Assembly: GCA_016872675.1 (NCBI GenBank)
Contig: VGZG01000019.1
Location: forward strand, 1 to 51,552
DNA: 51,552 bases
DNA from: Planctomycetota bacterium
GTDB taxonomy: Bacteria > Planctomycetota > UBA1135 > UBA2386
Direction: 5' to 3'
Each line of letters begins with the position of its first letter. The stretch's first letter is position 1. Shown one piece after another: positions 1-8,473 of this stretch. The translations under genes were made by a program, and so were the position numbers. The notes beneath the pieces were generated by a model. The model was not told where the DNA came from. It searched no databases and saw nothing but the letters and a program-made list of their open reading frames with translations.

Positions 1-517
1 CGGTTCCGAGGCGCCGCCGCCGGAGCGGCGCGAACTCGCGACCCGTGGCGGCGTCGTGCACGTGCTGCCGGGCGCGGCGCACGGCCGCTGCCTGCTGGTC
101 GCCGACGCAACCGTCGCCGACGGCGCCGCGGTGCTGCACAACGGCCGCCTGCTCGGCGTCGCCAAGTCGCTCGCTGGCGGCACGGCGCTGGTGACCGCAT
201 TTGGCGCCTCGCGCCAGGCGTGGAACCTCATCCTGCTGCCCGACGACCCGACGGCCGCGCCGGTCGAATTGCACGGCGCCGTCACCCACTGTGACGGGGC
301 GCTGGTCCGCGTGCGCTGCCGGTCGCGACTGCCAGTCGCCGCGGCGCCTGGGCCCGGCCAGCTCTTCACCGGCAGCAACGGCCTCGGTTGTCCGCCCGGA
401 CTCTGGATCGGGCCCGCCAGCGGCGATCCCGGCGACTTCGATCAACTCGTCGTCGACACGTCGTCGCCGACGGGCGCGTGCGTAGTGCGCTGGTGCGCTG
501 CGGAGGCGCAGCCTTGA
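1..517 (+). CDS. mreC: MreC-like rod-shape protein, C-terminal part (5' end outside window)
   Basis: The reading frame is open from base 2, so the N-terminus lies upstream of the window. The visible 171 residues are a beta-rich stretch with repeated Val/Gly-Leu turns (for example LHNGRLLGVAKSLAGGTALV), which fits the periplasmic beta domain of MreC, the scaffold linking MreB to the wall synthases. The sequence alone is a weak match. The call rests mainly on order: it is followed without a gap by an MreD-like membrane protein, PBP2 and RodA, the canonical mreC-mreD-mrdA-mrdB order. Its TGA overlaps the ATG of the next gene (TGATG form, sharing one base), indicating translational coupling. An mreB gene would be expected upstream, outside the window. 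Confidence 0.65.
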   Translation, partial: GSEAPPPERRELATRGGVVHVLPGAAHGRCLLVADATVADGAAVLHNGRLLGVAKSLAGGTALVTAFGASRQAWNLILLPDDPTAAPVELHGAVTHCDGALVRVRCRSRLPVAAAPGPGQLFTGSNGLGCPPGLWIGPASGDPGDFDQLVVDTSSPTGACVVRWCAAEAQP

Positions 518-993
518 TGCGCTGGGCGTGGTGGTTCCTGTTGGCGCCGCAGGCGCACCTGCTCGCCGGCCTCTGGCGCGACCTCGGCTTGCCGGCGTTC
601 GACATGGGCGTGCTCTGGTGCCTGTTCCTCGGCTTCTTCGCTGAGCGCCGGGCCACGCCATGGCTGTTGCTCGGCGCGGCGTTGAGCCGCGCGCTGGTCG
701 ACGAGTCGTCGCTCGCCGTGCAGGCGCTCGTGCTCGGCATCCCGGTCGCGCTGTTGCTGCCGATGCGAACGCTGTTCTTCGGCCAGCGGTGGCTGTGGCT
801 GACCCTGGCGGCGGCGGCCTGTGCGTTCGCGCTGCCGCGATTGTCGGCCTGGTTCGGCGTCTGGTTCGCGCAACCGTCGGCGAGCGCGCAGGCCGACGGC
901 GCCATGGTGCTGTGGACGGCGGCGCTAGCAGCGCCGCTGCTGGCGGTGTTGCGACGCCTGCCGCCGTGCCGCAGCTTCGAGGAGAGTGCGTGA
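517..993 (+). CDS. mreD: MreD-like rod-shape membrane protein
   Basis: 158 residues, the usual MreD size, and almost entirely hydrophobic, with about five predicted membrane helices (around residues 5-20, 28-42, 48-62, 70-85 and 128-146). MreD is the small integral-membrane partner of MreC in the elongation complex. MreD is poorly conserved and there is no diagnostic motif, so the assignment depends on length, topology and position between mreC and PBP2. The ATG at 517 overlaps the preceding stop. The longer in-frame extension to 388 was rejected because it would run back into mreC and its translation is Arg-rich and not membrane-like. The gene ends in GTGA, overlapping the PBP2 start. Confidence 0.7.
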   Translation: MRWAWWFLLAPQAHLLAGLWRDLGLPAFDMGVLWCLFLGFFAERRATPWLLLGAALSRALVDESSLAVQALVLGIPVALLLPMRTLFFGQRWLWLTLAAAACAFALPRLSAWFGVWFAQPSASAQADGAMVLWTAALAAPLLAVLRRLPPCRSFEESA

Positions 994-3326
994 CCGCGAC
1001 CCCGACGCGCACCCGCATCGCCGCACTCGGCCTCGTCTTCGCCGCCGCGTTCGCCGTCGTTGGCGTCCATCTGTGGAAGGTCATGGTCGTCGACCACGAC
1101 ACGTGGGCGCGGCGCAGCCAGCAGAACCGCTGGGCCTTCCACTCGGTGCCCGGCAAGCGCGGTGCGATATTCGACCGCAATGGCGCGCCGCTCGCCTTCG
1201 ACGAGGCGACGATGGAACTCAGCGTGCTGTACGTGCGATTTCGGCTGCGGCATCCGGTCGGCGCCGCCGTGCACGGAGCCACGAAGTTGGCGTCCTGCCT
1301 GCCCGGCGGCGATGCCACGACCTACGACTTCGGCGACGGCGAACTCGGCGCCGAGGCCGCCGCGCGCGCGCTGCTGGCCATGCCGGCCGCGGTGCTGCGC
1401 CCGCGCGTGCTGCCGAAGGCTGTCGCCAGCGAACTCGCCGCGGCGGTAACGACGGTGCTGGCGGCGTGCTCCGGCCAGACGCGCAGCCGCGTGTTCGGCG
1501 CCGTTCGCGCCGCTGCCCGCGCCGACGAATCGCACGCTGTCGGTGACGCACTCGGCGTGCCGCGCGAGCGGTTGTTGGCGGATTTCGCGCAGCGGCTGCA
1601 GGCGTTGCGCACGCTCGACCGCGACCTGACGGCGCTCGAGGAACGTCGGCTCGGCCGCCCGCTTGGCGCCGACGACCCGCCGGGCCTGATGGCGACCCTG
1701 GAGCGGCTACGACCGCTCAGTCTCGCCGGCGCGCGCGTCACCTGGCAGGAGCCGTCGTCCGCCGATCCGGCCGTTCAGGTCGAGCGCGAGGGCAGCCGGA
1801 AGGAGGAGGTGCGCGTCGTGTTCGCGCGTCATGTGCCATTCGACGCAGCTGCGGAACTTCGTGTCGGCGCCCGCAACTTCGCCGGCATCGACGCGGCGCC
1901 GACGCTGGCGCGGCGGCAGGAAGCGGTCGAGGGCACCGCGCTCGGCGCCTTGATCGGAGTCGTCGATCGAATCGATCGCACGCTGCCGGGTCAGGAGTGG
2001 CTCGAGGCCGTCGTCGACAATCGTCTGCCGGACGACTGGTTCGAGGACATCGACTTGCCCGAGGAACTCGCCGACATCGGTGGCCGCGCCGAACTCGCCG
2101 CGGCGGCGAAGTCGCGCTATGCCGAGGCCGTGCTGCTGCGCGAACGGCGCGGGATGTCCGGCGTCGAGTTCGACTTCAATGGCACGCTCATGGGCGCAAT
2201 GGGCATGCGCTTTTCCGAGCACGACAGCCGTCGCCGCGAGCAGCAGATGCTCGACCACCTGCGCGTCGAGGCTGGCAACGACGTCCGACTGACGCTCGAT
2301 CTCGGACTGCAGCGAATCGCTGAAGCCGTGACCAAGGCGGCACATCGGGCGCAGTCGTTCGGCGGCGCGGAAGACCGCGTGCGCACCGAAGCGGCGCTGG
2401 CCGTGATCGACGCGCGCACCGGCGACCTGCTGGCCTATGCCGGCGCGCCGGTGTCGAGCCCCTGGGCCAAGCACTTGCCCGGCGTGCAGTGGGTCGGCAA
2501 CGGCTCGGTCGGCTCGTTGGCCAAGCCGTTCGTGCTGGTCGAGCAACTCAAGGCCGAGGAGATGGGCTGGCCGCATCGGCCGTGCGGGGGCTTCGAGGCA
2601 TGCAACGGTCGCAACTGCAACCGGCGCGCGCACTGGGACGGCGGCAAGGATCCGGTCGAAGCGCTCGCCGAGTCGTGCAATTCGTTCTTCTACCAATCCG
2701 CGCTCGGCCTCGGGGATGCGGGCGTCGCGCGCGCGCTGCAGCGCTTCGGGCTCGCGCCGGCCGAGCCCGGCGATCCGTACGCCGCGTGCTGGCAGCCGAC
2801 GATCCGCGGCGTGCCGGCGCCGGCGCCGGCGCGCGACACCGTGGCGACGGCGCTGCCGCAGCAGGCGGTTGGCTACGGCCTGCAGGCTACGCCACTGCAC
2901 GTCGCCCGCGCCTACGCCGGCCTCGCGACGGGCTGGTTGCCTACCCTCGGTCTCGTGCCCGGCCCGCGCCCCAGAGTGCCGCTCGACGACGTCGTCGGCG
3001 CCATTGCTCTTGCCGAGCGCGGCTTGCGTGCCTGCTTGCGGAACGGCACCGGCCGCAAACTGCAACTGCTGAATGAACTCGGCGCCTGCGGCAAGACCGG
3101 CACCGCCGAGGTCGGCCAGCGCGGCGAGAACAACGCGTGGTTCGCCGGCTACCTGCCGCCGCTCGGCGACAGCGGCGTGCAGCTGTGCTTCTGCGCCGTC
3201 GTGTACTGGGTCCAGGACGAGGTGCACGGCAGCGAAGCGTCAGGCCAGCTGGTCGTCGACTTCCTCGACACCGCGCTGCGCGACGACGCGTTGCGCCGCC
3301 GCTATGTGCAGGGAGGCGGCCGATGA
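990..3326 (+). CDS. mrdA: Penicillin-binding protein 2 (elongation-specific transpeptidase)
   Basis: 778 residues. An N-terminal membrane anchor (residues about 8-25) is followed by the RGAIFDRNG motif of class B PBPs. The transpeptidase domain carries all three penicillin-binding motifs: SLAK (Ser509 and Lys512), SCN (Ser562 to Asn564) and KTG (702-704). It cross-links peptidoglycan during side-wall growth together with RodA. The GTG at 990 overlaps the mreD stop and has a GAGGAG Shine-Dalgarno just upstream. The protein is about 150 residues longer than typical PBP2 (around 630); the extra sequence lies between the anchor and the catalytic domain (about residues 90-440), where the pedestal/head would be. 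SLAK replaces the common STFK. The function call is secure. Confidence 0.95.
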   Translation: MTATPTRTRIAALGLVFAAAFAVVGVHLWKVMVVDHDTWARRSQQNRWAFHSVPGKRGAIFDRNGAPLAFDEATMELSVLYVRFRLRHPVGAAVHGATKLASCLPGGDATTYDFGDGELGAEAAARALLAMPAAVLRPRVLPKAVASELAAAVTTVLAACSGQTRSRVFGAVRAAARADESHAVGDALGVPRERLLADFAQRLQALRTLDRDLTALEERRLGRPLGADDPPGLMATLERLRPLSLAGARVTWQEPSSADPAVQVEREGSRKEEVRVVFARHVPFDAAAELRVGARNFAGIDAAPTLARRQEAVEGTALGALIGVVDRIDRTLPGQEWLEAVVDNRLPDDWFEDIDLPEELADIGGRAELAAAAKSRYAEAVLLRERRGMSGVEFDFNGTLMGAMGMRFSEHDSRRREQQMLDHLRVEAGNDVRLTLDLGLQRIAEAVTKAAHRAQSFGGAEDRVRTEAALAVIDARTGDLLAYAGAPVSSPWAKHLPGVQWVGNGSVGSLAKPFVLVEQLKAEEMGWPHRPCGGFEACNGRNCNRRAHWDGGKDPVEALAESCNSFFYQSALGLGDAGVARALQRFGLAPAEPGDPYAACWQPTIRGVPAPAPARDTVATALPQQAVGYGLQATPLHVARAYAGLATGWLPTLGLVPGPRPRVPLDDVVGAIALAERGLRACLRNGTGRKLQLLNELGACGKTGTAEVGQRGENNAWFAGYLPPLGDSGVQLCFCAVVYWVQDEVHGSEASGQLVVDFLDTALRDDALRRRYVQGGGR

Positions 3327-4501
3327 GCAATCGCGCGTTGCGGTTCGCCCGCAGGCGGCTCGACGTGCTGCGCGAGGTCGATGGGTGGGTCGTGCTCGTG
3401 ACCGCCGCACTGTGCCTGTGCGGCATCGTGTTCATCGGCTCAGCGACGCGCGACGATCCGCTGTTCCACGGTCAGCAAGCGAGGCAAGCGTTGTTCGTCG
3501 CCTGCGGCTTCGGCTTCGGCCTGTTCGCCGTGCTGCCGCATTACGTGCATGTGCTGCGTGGCGCGTGGCCGTTCTACGGCCTCGTGCTGCTGGCGCTGCT
3601 CGGGCTGCCGTTCTTCGCGCCCGAGATCAACGGCGCGCGCCGCTGGTACGCGCTGCCGGGCTTCTCGGTGCAGCCGAGCGAGTTCGCCAAGCTGGCCGTC
3701 GTTCTGGCGCTGGCGGCGCTGCTGCGCTTCAAGGCCCGGGCGCGCACCTTCGACGGCCTGATCGTGCCGATGCTGGTCGCCGCCGCGCCGGCGCTGATGG
3801 TGCTGCGCCAGCCCGACCTCGGCAGCTCGCTGGTGTTCGGCCCGGTCCTTTTGGCGATGTGCTACACCGCCGGCGCGTCGGGCCGCAGCATCTTGCTCGT
3901 GCTGCTCTGCGCCTGCGGGCTCGCCACCGTCGCCTACCTCGAACTCTTGCACGAGTACCAGCGCGCGCGCATCGATGTCTGGTTGCAGCATTGGCATTGG
4001 GACGAGGCGGCGCTCGATACGCATGACGTGCGTGAGCATCTGCGCGGCAACGGGTTCCAGCCGTGGCAAGCGCTGATCGCGCTCGGCGGCGGCGGCGTAT
4101 TCGGCATGGGGCTCGGGATGGGGGCGCAGAACCGCCATGACTTCCTGCCGTTGCGCAGCGAGGACTACGTCTTCGCCGTCGTCGGCGAGGAGGTCGGCTG
4201 GATGGGCGCGATGGGCGTGTTGGCGCTGCTCAGCGCGCTGGTGTGGCTGCTGCTGGCGACGGCGATGCGCACCCGCGAACGCTTCGGTCGCCTCGTTTGC
4301 GTCGGCGTCGCGACCTGGCTCGGGACGCAGGCGCTCGTCCACGTTGCCGTCTGTGGTTGGCTGGTGCCGGCGACCGGCTTGCCGATGCCGTTCCTCAGCT
4401 ACGGCGGCAGTTCGGTCTTCAACGCGCTGCTCGGCGTCGCCGTTTGCGCCAACATCGGCGCCCGCCGCGAACCGATCCTCGCCGGCGATGGCTTCACGTA
4501 G
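3323..4501 (+). CDS. mrdB: RodA peptidoglycan glycosyltransferase (SEDS family)
   Basis: 392 residues with about ten membrane helices. SEDS hallmarks are present: QPSEFAK at 117-123, QPDLGS at 163-168 (the family's essential Asp is Asp165 here), VVGEEVG around 286-292 and PFLSYGGSS ending at 364. RodA polymerises lipid II and works as a pair with the upstream PBP2. The ATG at 3323 overlaps the PBP2 stop by four bases (ATGA) and is preceded by GGGAGG at about 3311. It is the last gene of the operon. The 166 bases to the next, convergent gene contain a short hairpin (4522-4535, TGGCC-GCGA-GGCCA) with no T-tract, so no clear terminator can be called. Confidence 0.95.
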   Translation: MSNRALRFARRRLDVLREVDGWVVLVTAALCLCGIVFIGSATRDDPLFHGQQARQALFVACGFGFGLFAVLPHYVHVLRGAWPFYGLVLLALLGLPFFAPEINGARRWYALPGFSVQPSEFAKLAVVLALAALLRFKARARTFDGLIVPMLVAAAPALMVLRQPDLGSSLVFGPVLLAMCYTAGASGRSILLVLLCACGLATVAYLELLHEYQRARIDVWLQHWHWDEAALDTHDVREHLRGNGFQPWQALIALGGGGVFGMGLGMGAQNRHDFLPLRSEDYVFAVVGEEVGWMGAMGVLALLSALVWLLLATAMRTRERFGRLVCVGVATWLGTQALVHVAVCGWLVPATGLPMPFLSYGGSSVFNALLGVAVCANIGARREPILAGDGFT

Positions 4502-4667
4502 GAGTCCGTGGCGCTGACGCCTGGCCGCGAGGCCACGCGACGTTGTGTCCGCGAACTCGTCGCCGATTCTCGGCGGAGCCACGGATTGGCTTCCGGTCAA
4601 AGTCGTTGTTTGGGCCGCGTATCCGCGCACCGGCTCGGCGCGCGTCCCGTGACGCAGGCCCTCAGGG

Positions 4668-5405
4668 TTACTTGCCGCTGCCGCCCGTGCCGCTGGTCGG
4701 CTTCTGCTTGAGGTAGGCCTCCCAGTACTTGCGGAACTTCTCGGGCACCTGCGGCGGCCGGCTGCCGCGGTTCTTCATGAAGTTCATGTAGGGCTGTAGT
4801 TCGCCCCAGGTGCCATCGCCGGTCGCCGCGTTGGCGGGGCCGACGCCGCCGTCGTCGGGGGCGCTGCCGGGGCGGTTCTGGCCGCCGTCCTTGCTCTCTT
4901 GGCCGCCCTCAGGCTTGCCGTCCTGCGGTTGCTCCCCAGGCTGCTGCTCTTGCTGACCCGGCTGCTGTTGGCCCGGTTGCTGCTGGCCCTGTTGCTTGCG
5001 GCGGTCGACGAGGTCCGGTGTCTGGTTCTCCCGGCGGTTCTGCTGGCCTTGTTGTTGCTGTTGTTGCCGCTGCTGGCCTTGCTGGCCCTGCGACTGCTGG
5101 TCCTCGTCCGGCTGACCGCTGCCGCTCTGGTTCTTCATCTGGTTGAGCTTGTCGATCAACTCGTCGATGCCGCCTTCGACTGACTCGCTGCGCTGCTTTG
5201 CCTGCTGCAGCAGGTCCTTCGGCTTGCTGCGCGCCTGGCCCTTCTTGCCGGACTCGAGCAGCAGCCGGTCGATTTCCTGCAATTGCTCGTCGACGCGGCG
5301 CGCGATCTCCTGGATCTCGCGCACCGCCTCAGGGTCCTGCGCCCGCAGCGCGGCCAACGGCGCCAGGACGGCGAGCAGGATCGGGAGGAAACGGTTGTGA
5401 TTCAT
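4668..5405 (-). CDS. Secreted Gln-rich protein with conserved-looking C-terminal segment
   Basis: 245 residues. A signal peptide (about 1-22, ending ALRAQ) is followed by a charged helical region (25-90), a low-complexity Gln/Gly/Pro region (about 95-190), and a folded-looking tail beginning WGELQPYMNFMKNRG and running to the C-terminus. Such a tail (Trp-Gly...Leu-Pro...Lys-Tyr-Trp-Glu) after a low-complexity linker recalls small proteins at the ends of planctomycete MoxR/vWA clusters. That is recollection of a pattern, not a named domain. It starts 5 bases after the stop of the large Gln-rich gene and is the last gene of the nine-gene run. Function unknown; an extracytoplasmic role with its larger neighbour is inferred from shared composition and position. 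Confidence 0.8.
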   Translation of the reverse strand: MNHNRFLPILLAVLAPLAALRAQDPEAVREIQEIARRVDEQLQEIDRLLLESGKKGQARSKPKDLLQQAKQRSESVEGGIDELIDKLNQMKNQSGSGQPDEDQQSQGQQGQQRQQQQQQGQQNRRENQTPDLVDRRKQQGQQQPGQQQPGQQEQQPGEQPQDGKPEGGQESKDGGQNRPGSAPDDGGVGPANAATGDGTWGELQPYMNFMKNRGSRPPQVPEKFRKYWEAYLKQKPTSGTGGSGK

Positions 5406-5410
5406 GGGGC

Positions 5411-8400
5411 TCAGCGGCCGCGGCCGCCCTCCTGGGTTTCGCCTTCCTGCTGCTGCATCTGTTGCATCGTCTCTTCGACACCCGCCTTGATCTGCTGGAA
5501 CAGGCGGGTGATCTCGGCGTGGCGGTGGGCGAGGCGCTCGATCAGCGCCGTCTCCGGCTCGCTGATCGTCGCGTCGCTGCGGGCCTCGACCAGCGTCTTG
5601 AGGTTGTCGGTCTGCGCGCGCGTGTCGATGCCGAGCTTCTTCAGCATCTCCAGTTCGGCGATCAGCGACACCAGCTTCTTCTGCTGCTGGTTGAAGCGGT
5701 TGCGGCCGCGGTCTTGTTGCTGTTGGCGCTCCTGCTGTTGGCGCTCCTGCTGGCGGCGCTGGCGCTCGCGCTCGAGGGCCTCGAGCAGGTCGACCGTGCG
5801 GCGCTCGACGTCCTGCTGCAGCAAGGTGGTGAACGCGCCGACGTCCGGCCGCCGGCCAGAAAGGCGGCGCGCGACCTCGCGCAGGTCATCGACGTTGGCC
5901 TTGAGCACCGCCTGATAGACGAGGTTGCCTTCCTCCGTCAGGGCCTGGACGACGCCTTCGAGCTTGCCGGCGAGTTCCTGCTCGTCCTCGCCGAGCTGGT
6001 TGGCCCTGGTGCGCATTGCGCGCGACAGTCCGTCGGCGGTCGCCGACTTCTGCGCCTTCGCGGTCTGCTCGGTGATCGGGCGTTGGCGGTCGAGGAACGC
6101 CGTCAACTCGTCGCGCATCCGGAACAGCAGCTCCTCCTGGCGGAGGTCCTGGTAGCGGTCTTCCTCCTCCTCGAGTTCTTTGGCGGCTTCCTCGAGCTTC
6201 TGGCGCGCTTCTTCCTGGCGGTCGAGCGCTTCCTCGGTGTCGCCCTGATCCATCGCGCGGCGTGCCTTCTCGGCGGCATCGGCGGCTGACTGGGCTTTGC
6301 GCTCGGCGGCCTGTGCCTGGCGCTTCTTCAATTCCTCGGCGAGGCGGACGATGTCCTCCTGCAGTTGCTGCTGGCGCTGCGCCTGTTCCTGCAGTTTTTC
6401 GCGCTGTTCGGGCGCGGCGGGACGGTTCTTGTCGAGCGCGTCCATCGCCTGCTGCACCTCCTCTGCGGCGGCCTGCTGCTCGACCGCGGCGCTGGCCTGT
6501 TCGCCGGCTTGCAGTCGCTGTTGCGCCTGCTGCATGCGCTGCTGCGCCTGTTGCAACTGCTCGGCAGCCTTGTCGCGCTGTGCGGGCGTGAGCGCACCCT
6601 GCTCGGCTTGCTGCTGCAATTGCTGCCGGACCTGCTCGGCTTGCTGCTGCAATGCCTGCTGGCGCGCGGTCGCCTGCTGCATGGCCGGCTGCGAGTTGCC
6701 GCTCGCTTGCTGCAGCGCCTGCTCGAGCGTGCGCTGCGCCTGCTCGAGGGCTTGCCGCGACTGCGCCGCAGCCTGCTGGCGCTGTTGCGGGGATCCCTGT
6801 TGGCCCTGTTGGCCCTGTTGGCCCTGTTGACCCTGTTGGCCCTGTTGACCCTGTTGGCCCTGTTGGCCCTGTTGACCCTGTTGGCCCTGTTGGCCCTGTT
6901 GGCCCTGTTGGCCCTGTTGGCCCTGTTGGCCCTGTTGGCCCTGTTGGCCCTGTTGGCCCTGTTGGCCCTGTTGGCCCTGTTGACCATCGGCATTGGCGCC
7001 GTCGGGCGTCGACGCAATGCCCCGCAGCGCCTCCTCAGCAGTCCGCAGCGTCGCGCTGGCGTCCTGCTCAGCCTGCTCGGCGCTCGGCGCATTGGCGAGT
7101 TCCTGGCCGGTGGCGCGCGCTTCCGCCGCCATGCGGGCTGCGTTCAGGTCGGCGTCGGGGTTCTGCGCCTGTTGGCGGGCGCGCGCCCGCTCCAGGGCTT
7201 GCAGCGCCGCCTCGGCCGCCTGCTGTGCCTTGCCAGCGTCGCCTTCCTGCGCGGCGGCGGCGGCAGCAGCAAGCTTGGCCGCAGCTTCCTCGACGGCGGC
7301 GGCCGGGCTGTCTGCGGGCTGTTGACCAGCGGGCGCGTTCGCGCGCAGGCGCTCAGCGAGGCGGTCGGCGGCCTGCTGCAGCTTGCCGGCGGCGCCGCCG
7401 TTTTGCGTCGCCGCCTCGGCGGCGCGCGCCTGCGCCAACTGCTCGCCGCGTTCGGCGAGTTGCTGCAACTGCTCGCGCTCGGCCGGCGTGGCGCCGGCGC
7501 CCGCGGCGCGCAACTGCTCCTTGAGCTCGGCCCACTGCGGGTCCTTGGCTTTGCCCTCCGACGTGCCGCCCCGGCGCGGCGCCCGTTGCAACTGCGATTC
7601 GAGCGCGTCGCGGGCGCGTTCGACAGCGGCCTGGTCGGCGCCGGTGGCCTGCTCGCGCAGTTCCTTGCTGGCGGCGCCGAGTCCTTGCTGGCGCTGCTGG
7701 TCGCGCAGCTCGGCCTGCAGCGCGCGCGTGCGCTCCGTCAGCTCGCCGAGGTCGAACTCGCGCGCCTTGGCTTCGCCGCGGCGGCCGGCGGCCTCGTCAG
7801 CGAGGCCCTGTTCGAGCTGTTGCTGGTCGCGTAGCAGCGCGCGCACGCGTTCGAGCGCGTTCTCGAGGAACGGCCGGCGCGTGCCGGCCTGGCGCATGTT
7901 GGCCTCGGCCTCGCGCTGCTCGGCGTCACGCAGCTTCGACATGCCGTCGAGCAGCGCCTGCTCGGCGGGCGACGGCGGCGACGTCGCGGCGGCCTCCGTC
8001 TGCTCGCGCAGCTCGCGCTGCCGCTGCTCGAGTTCGCGCGCGCTGCGCGCCTGCTCGGCGATCGCTTGCCGCTCGGCGGCGGGATTCTCGATCGACTTGC
8101 GCTCGAGCAGGATGTTGAGCAGGCGCTCGAGGTCGTCGACGACCTCCTTCTGTTTGCGTATCGCCTCGACGTACGCGCTGGCGGCGATGTCGTCGCGGAT
8201 GCTGGCGACCTCGCGCAGGATGCCGGAGCGCTCGAGGTGGGCGAGCCCTTCGCGCAGCAGCTTCACCTGTTCGGGCTTCTGCTCACGCTCGTAGCGCTGT
8301 TGCAGGCGTTCCATCAGGCCTTGCAGCCGCTCGGCCTTGCGGAAGATCTCGTCTTGGTCGCGCCGTAGCCGTTCGAGCGCCTCGGCGTCCGTCTGTGCCA

Positions 8401-8473
8401 GCGCAGGAACGCACGCGAACGCTGCCAGCAGCGTGGCCAGCCAGGGACGGAGCGAGTTGGTGCGCGGGGTCAT
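5411..8473 (-). CDS. Large secreted Gln-rich coiled-coil protein with (Gly-Gln-Gln)21 tract
   Basis: 1020 residues. A signal peptide (about 1-26, ending PALAQ) is followed by long Glu/Arg/Gln/Ala heptad-like helices (about 30-490), a tandem (Gly-Gln-Gln)21 tract (about 497-560), a second Gln-rich helical block (560-760) and a charged C-terminal coiled coil (760-1000). No enzymatic motif is visible. The ATG at 8473 overlaps the stop of the DUF4175-like gene by four bases. Composition and position match the Gln/Gly-rich C-terminal half of TIGR02302/DUF4175 proteins, which in Alphaproteobacteria is usually fused to the membrane half; here it is a separate polypeptide. The protein presumably forms extended periplasmic fibres or a spacer. 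That is inference. Confidence 0.85.
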   Translation of the reverse strand: MTPRTNSLRPWLATLLAAFACVPALAQTDAEALERLRRDQDEIFRKAERLQGLMERLQQRYEREQKPEQVKLLREGLAHLERSGILREVASIRDDIAASAYVEAIRKQKEVVDDLERLLNILLERKSIENPAAERQAIAEQARSARELEQRQRELREQTEAAATSPPSPAEQALLDGMSKLRDAEQREAEANMRQAGTRRPFLENALERVRALLRDQQQLEQGLADEAAGRRGEAKAREFDLGELTERTRALQAELRDQQRQQGLGAASKELREQATGADQAAVERARDALESQLQRAPRRGGTSEGKAKDPQWAELKEQLRAAGAGATPAEREQLQQLAERGEQLAQARAAEAATQNGGAAGKLQQAADRLAERLRANAPAGQQPADSPAAAVEEAAAKLAAAAAAAQEGDAGKAQQAAEAALQALERARARQQAQNPDADLNAARMAAEARATGQELANAPSAEQAEQDASATLRTAEEALRGIASTPDGANADGQQGQQGQQGQQGQQGQQGQQGQQGQQGQQGQQGQQGQQGQQGQQGQQGQQGQQGQQGQQGQQGSPQQRQQAAAQSRQALEQAQRTLEQALQQASGNSQPAMQQATARQQALQQQAEQVRQQLQQQAEQGALTPAQRDKAAEQLQQAQQRMQQAQQRLQAGEQASAAVEQQAAAEEVQQAMDALDKNRPAAPEQREKLQEQAQRQQQLQEDIVRLAEELKKRQAQAAERKAQSAADAAEKARRAMDQGDTEEALDRQEEARQKLEEAAKELEEEEDRYQDLRQEELLFRMRDELTAFLDRQRPITEQTAKAQKSATADGLSRAMRTRANQLGEDEQELAGKLEGVVQALTEEGNLVYQAVLKANVDDLREVARRLSGRRPDVGAFTTLLQQDVERRTVDLLEALERERQRRQQERQQQERQQQQDRGRNRFNQQQKKLVSLIAELEMLKKLGIDTRAQTDNLKTLVEARSDATISEPETALIERLAHRHAEITRLFQQIKAGVEETMQQMQQQEGETQEGGRGR
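6795..6983 (-). repeat. Tandem repeat: 21 copies of a 9-bp unit inside a coding region
   Basis: On the + strand the unit CCCTGTTGG repeats 21 times without interruption (189 bp). Four copies end in A instead of G (at 6830, 6848, 6875 and 6983). On the coding (-) strand each copy encodes Gly-Gln-Gln, and the A variants only change the Gly codon from GGC to GGT. The unit length is a multiple of three, so copy-number changes would lengthen or shorten the Gln-rich tract without a frameshift. Confidence 0.97.

Noticed and set aside
4522-4535. Hairpin TGGCC-GCGA-GGCCA after rodA
   Set aside because: Only five base pairs and no T-tract; expected often by chance in GC-rich DNA.
4508-4711. 67-residue + strand frame after rodA
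   Set aside because: No domain, overlaps the end of the Gln-rich gene, no ribosome-binding site.
6795-6983. Possible CRISPR-like array
   Set aside because: Nine-base units without spacers, inside a coding frame: a coding minisatellite.
6365-7834. 489-residue + strand frame rich in Leu-Ala-Leu repeats
   Set aside because: It is the antisense shadow of the Gln-rich gene; the Leu-rich run is the complement of the Gly-Gln-Gln repeat. No start signal.
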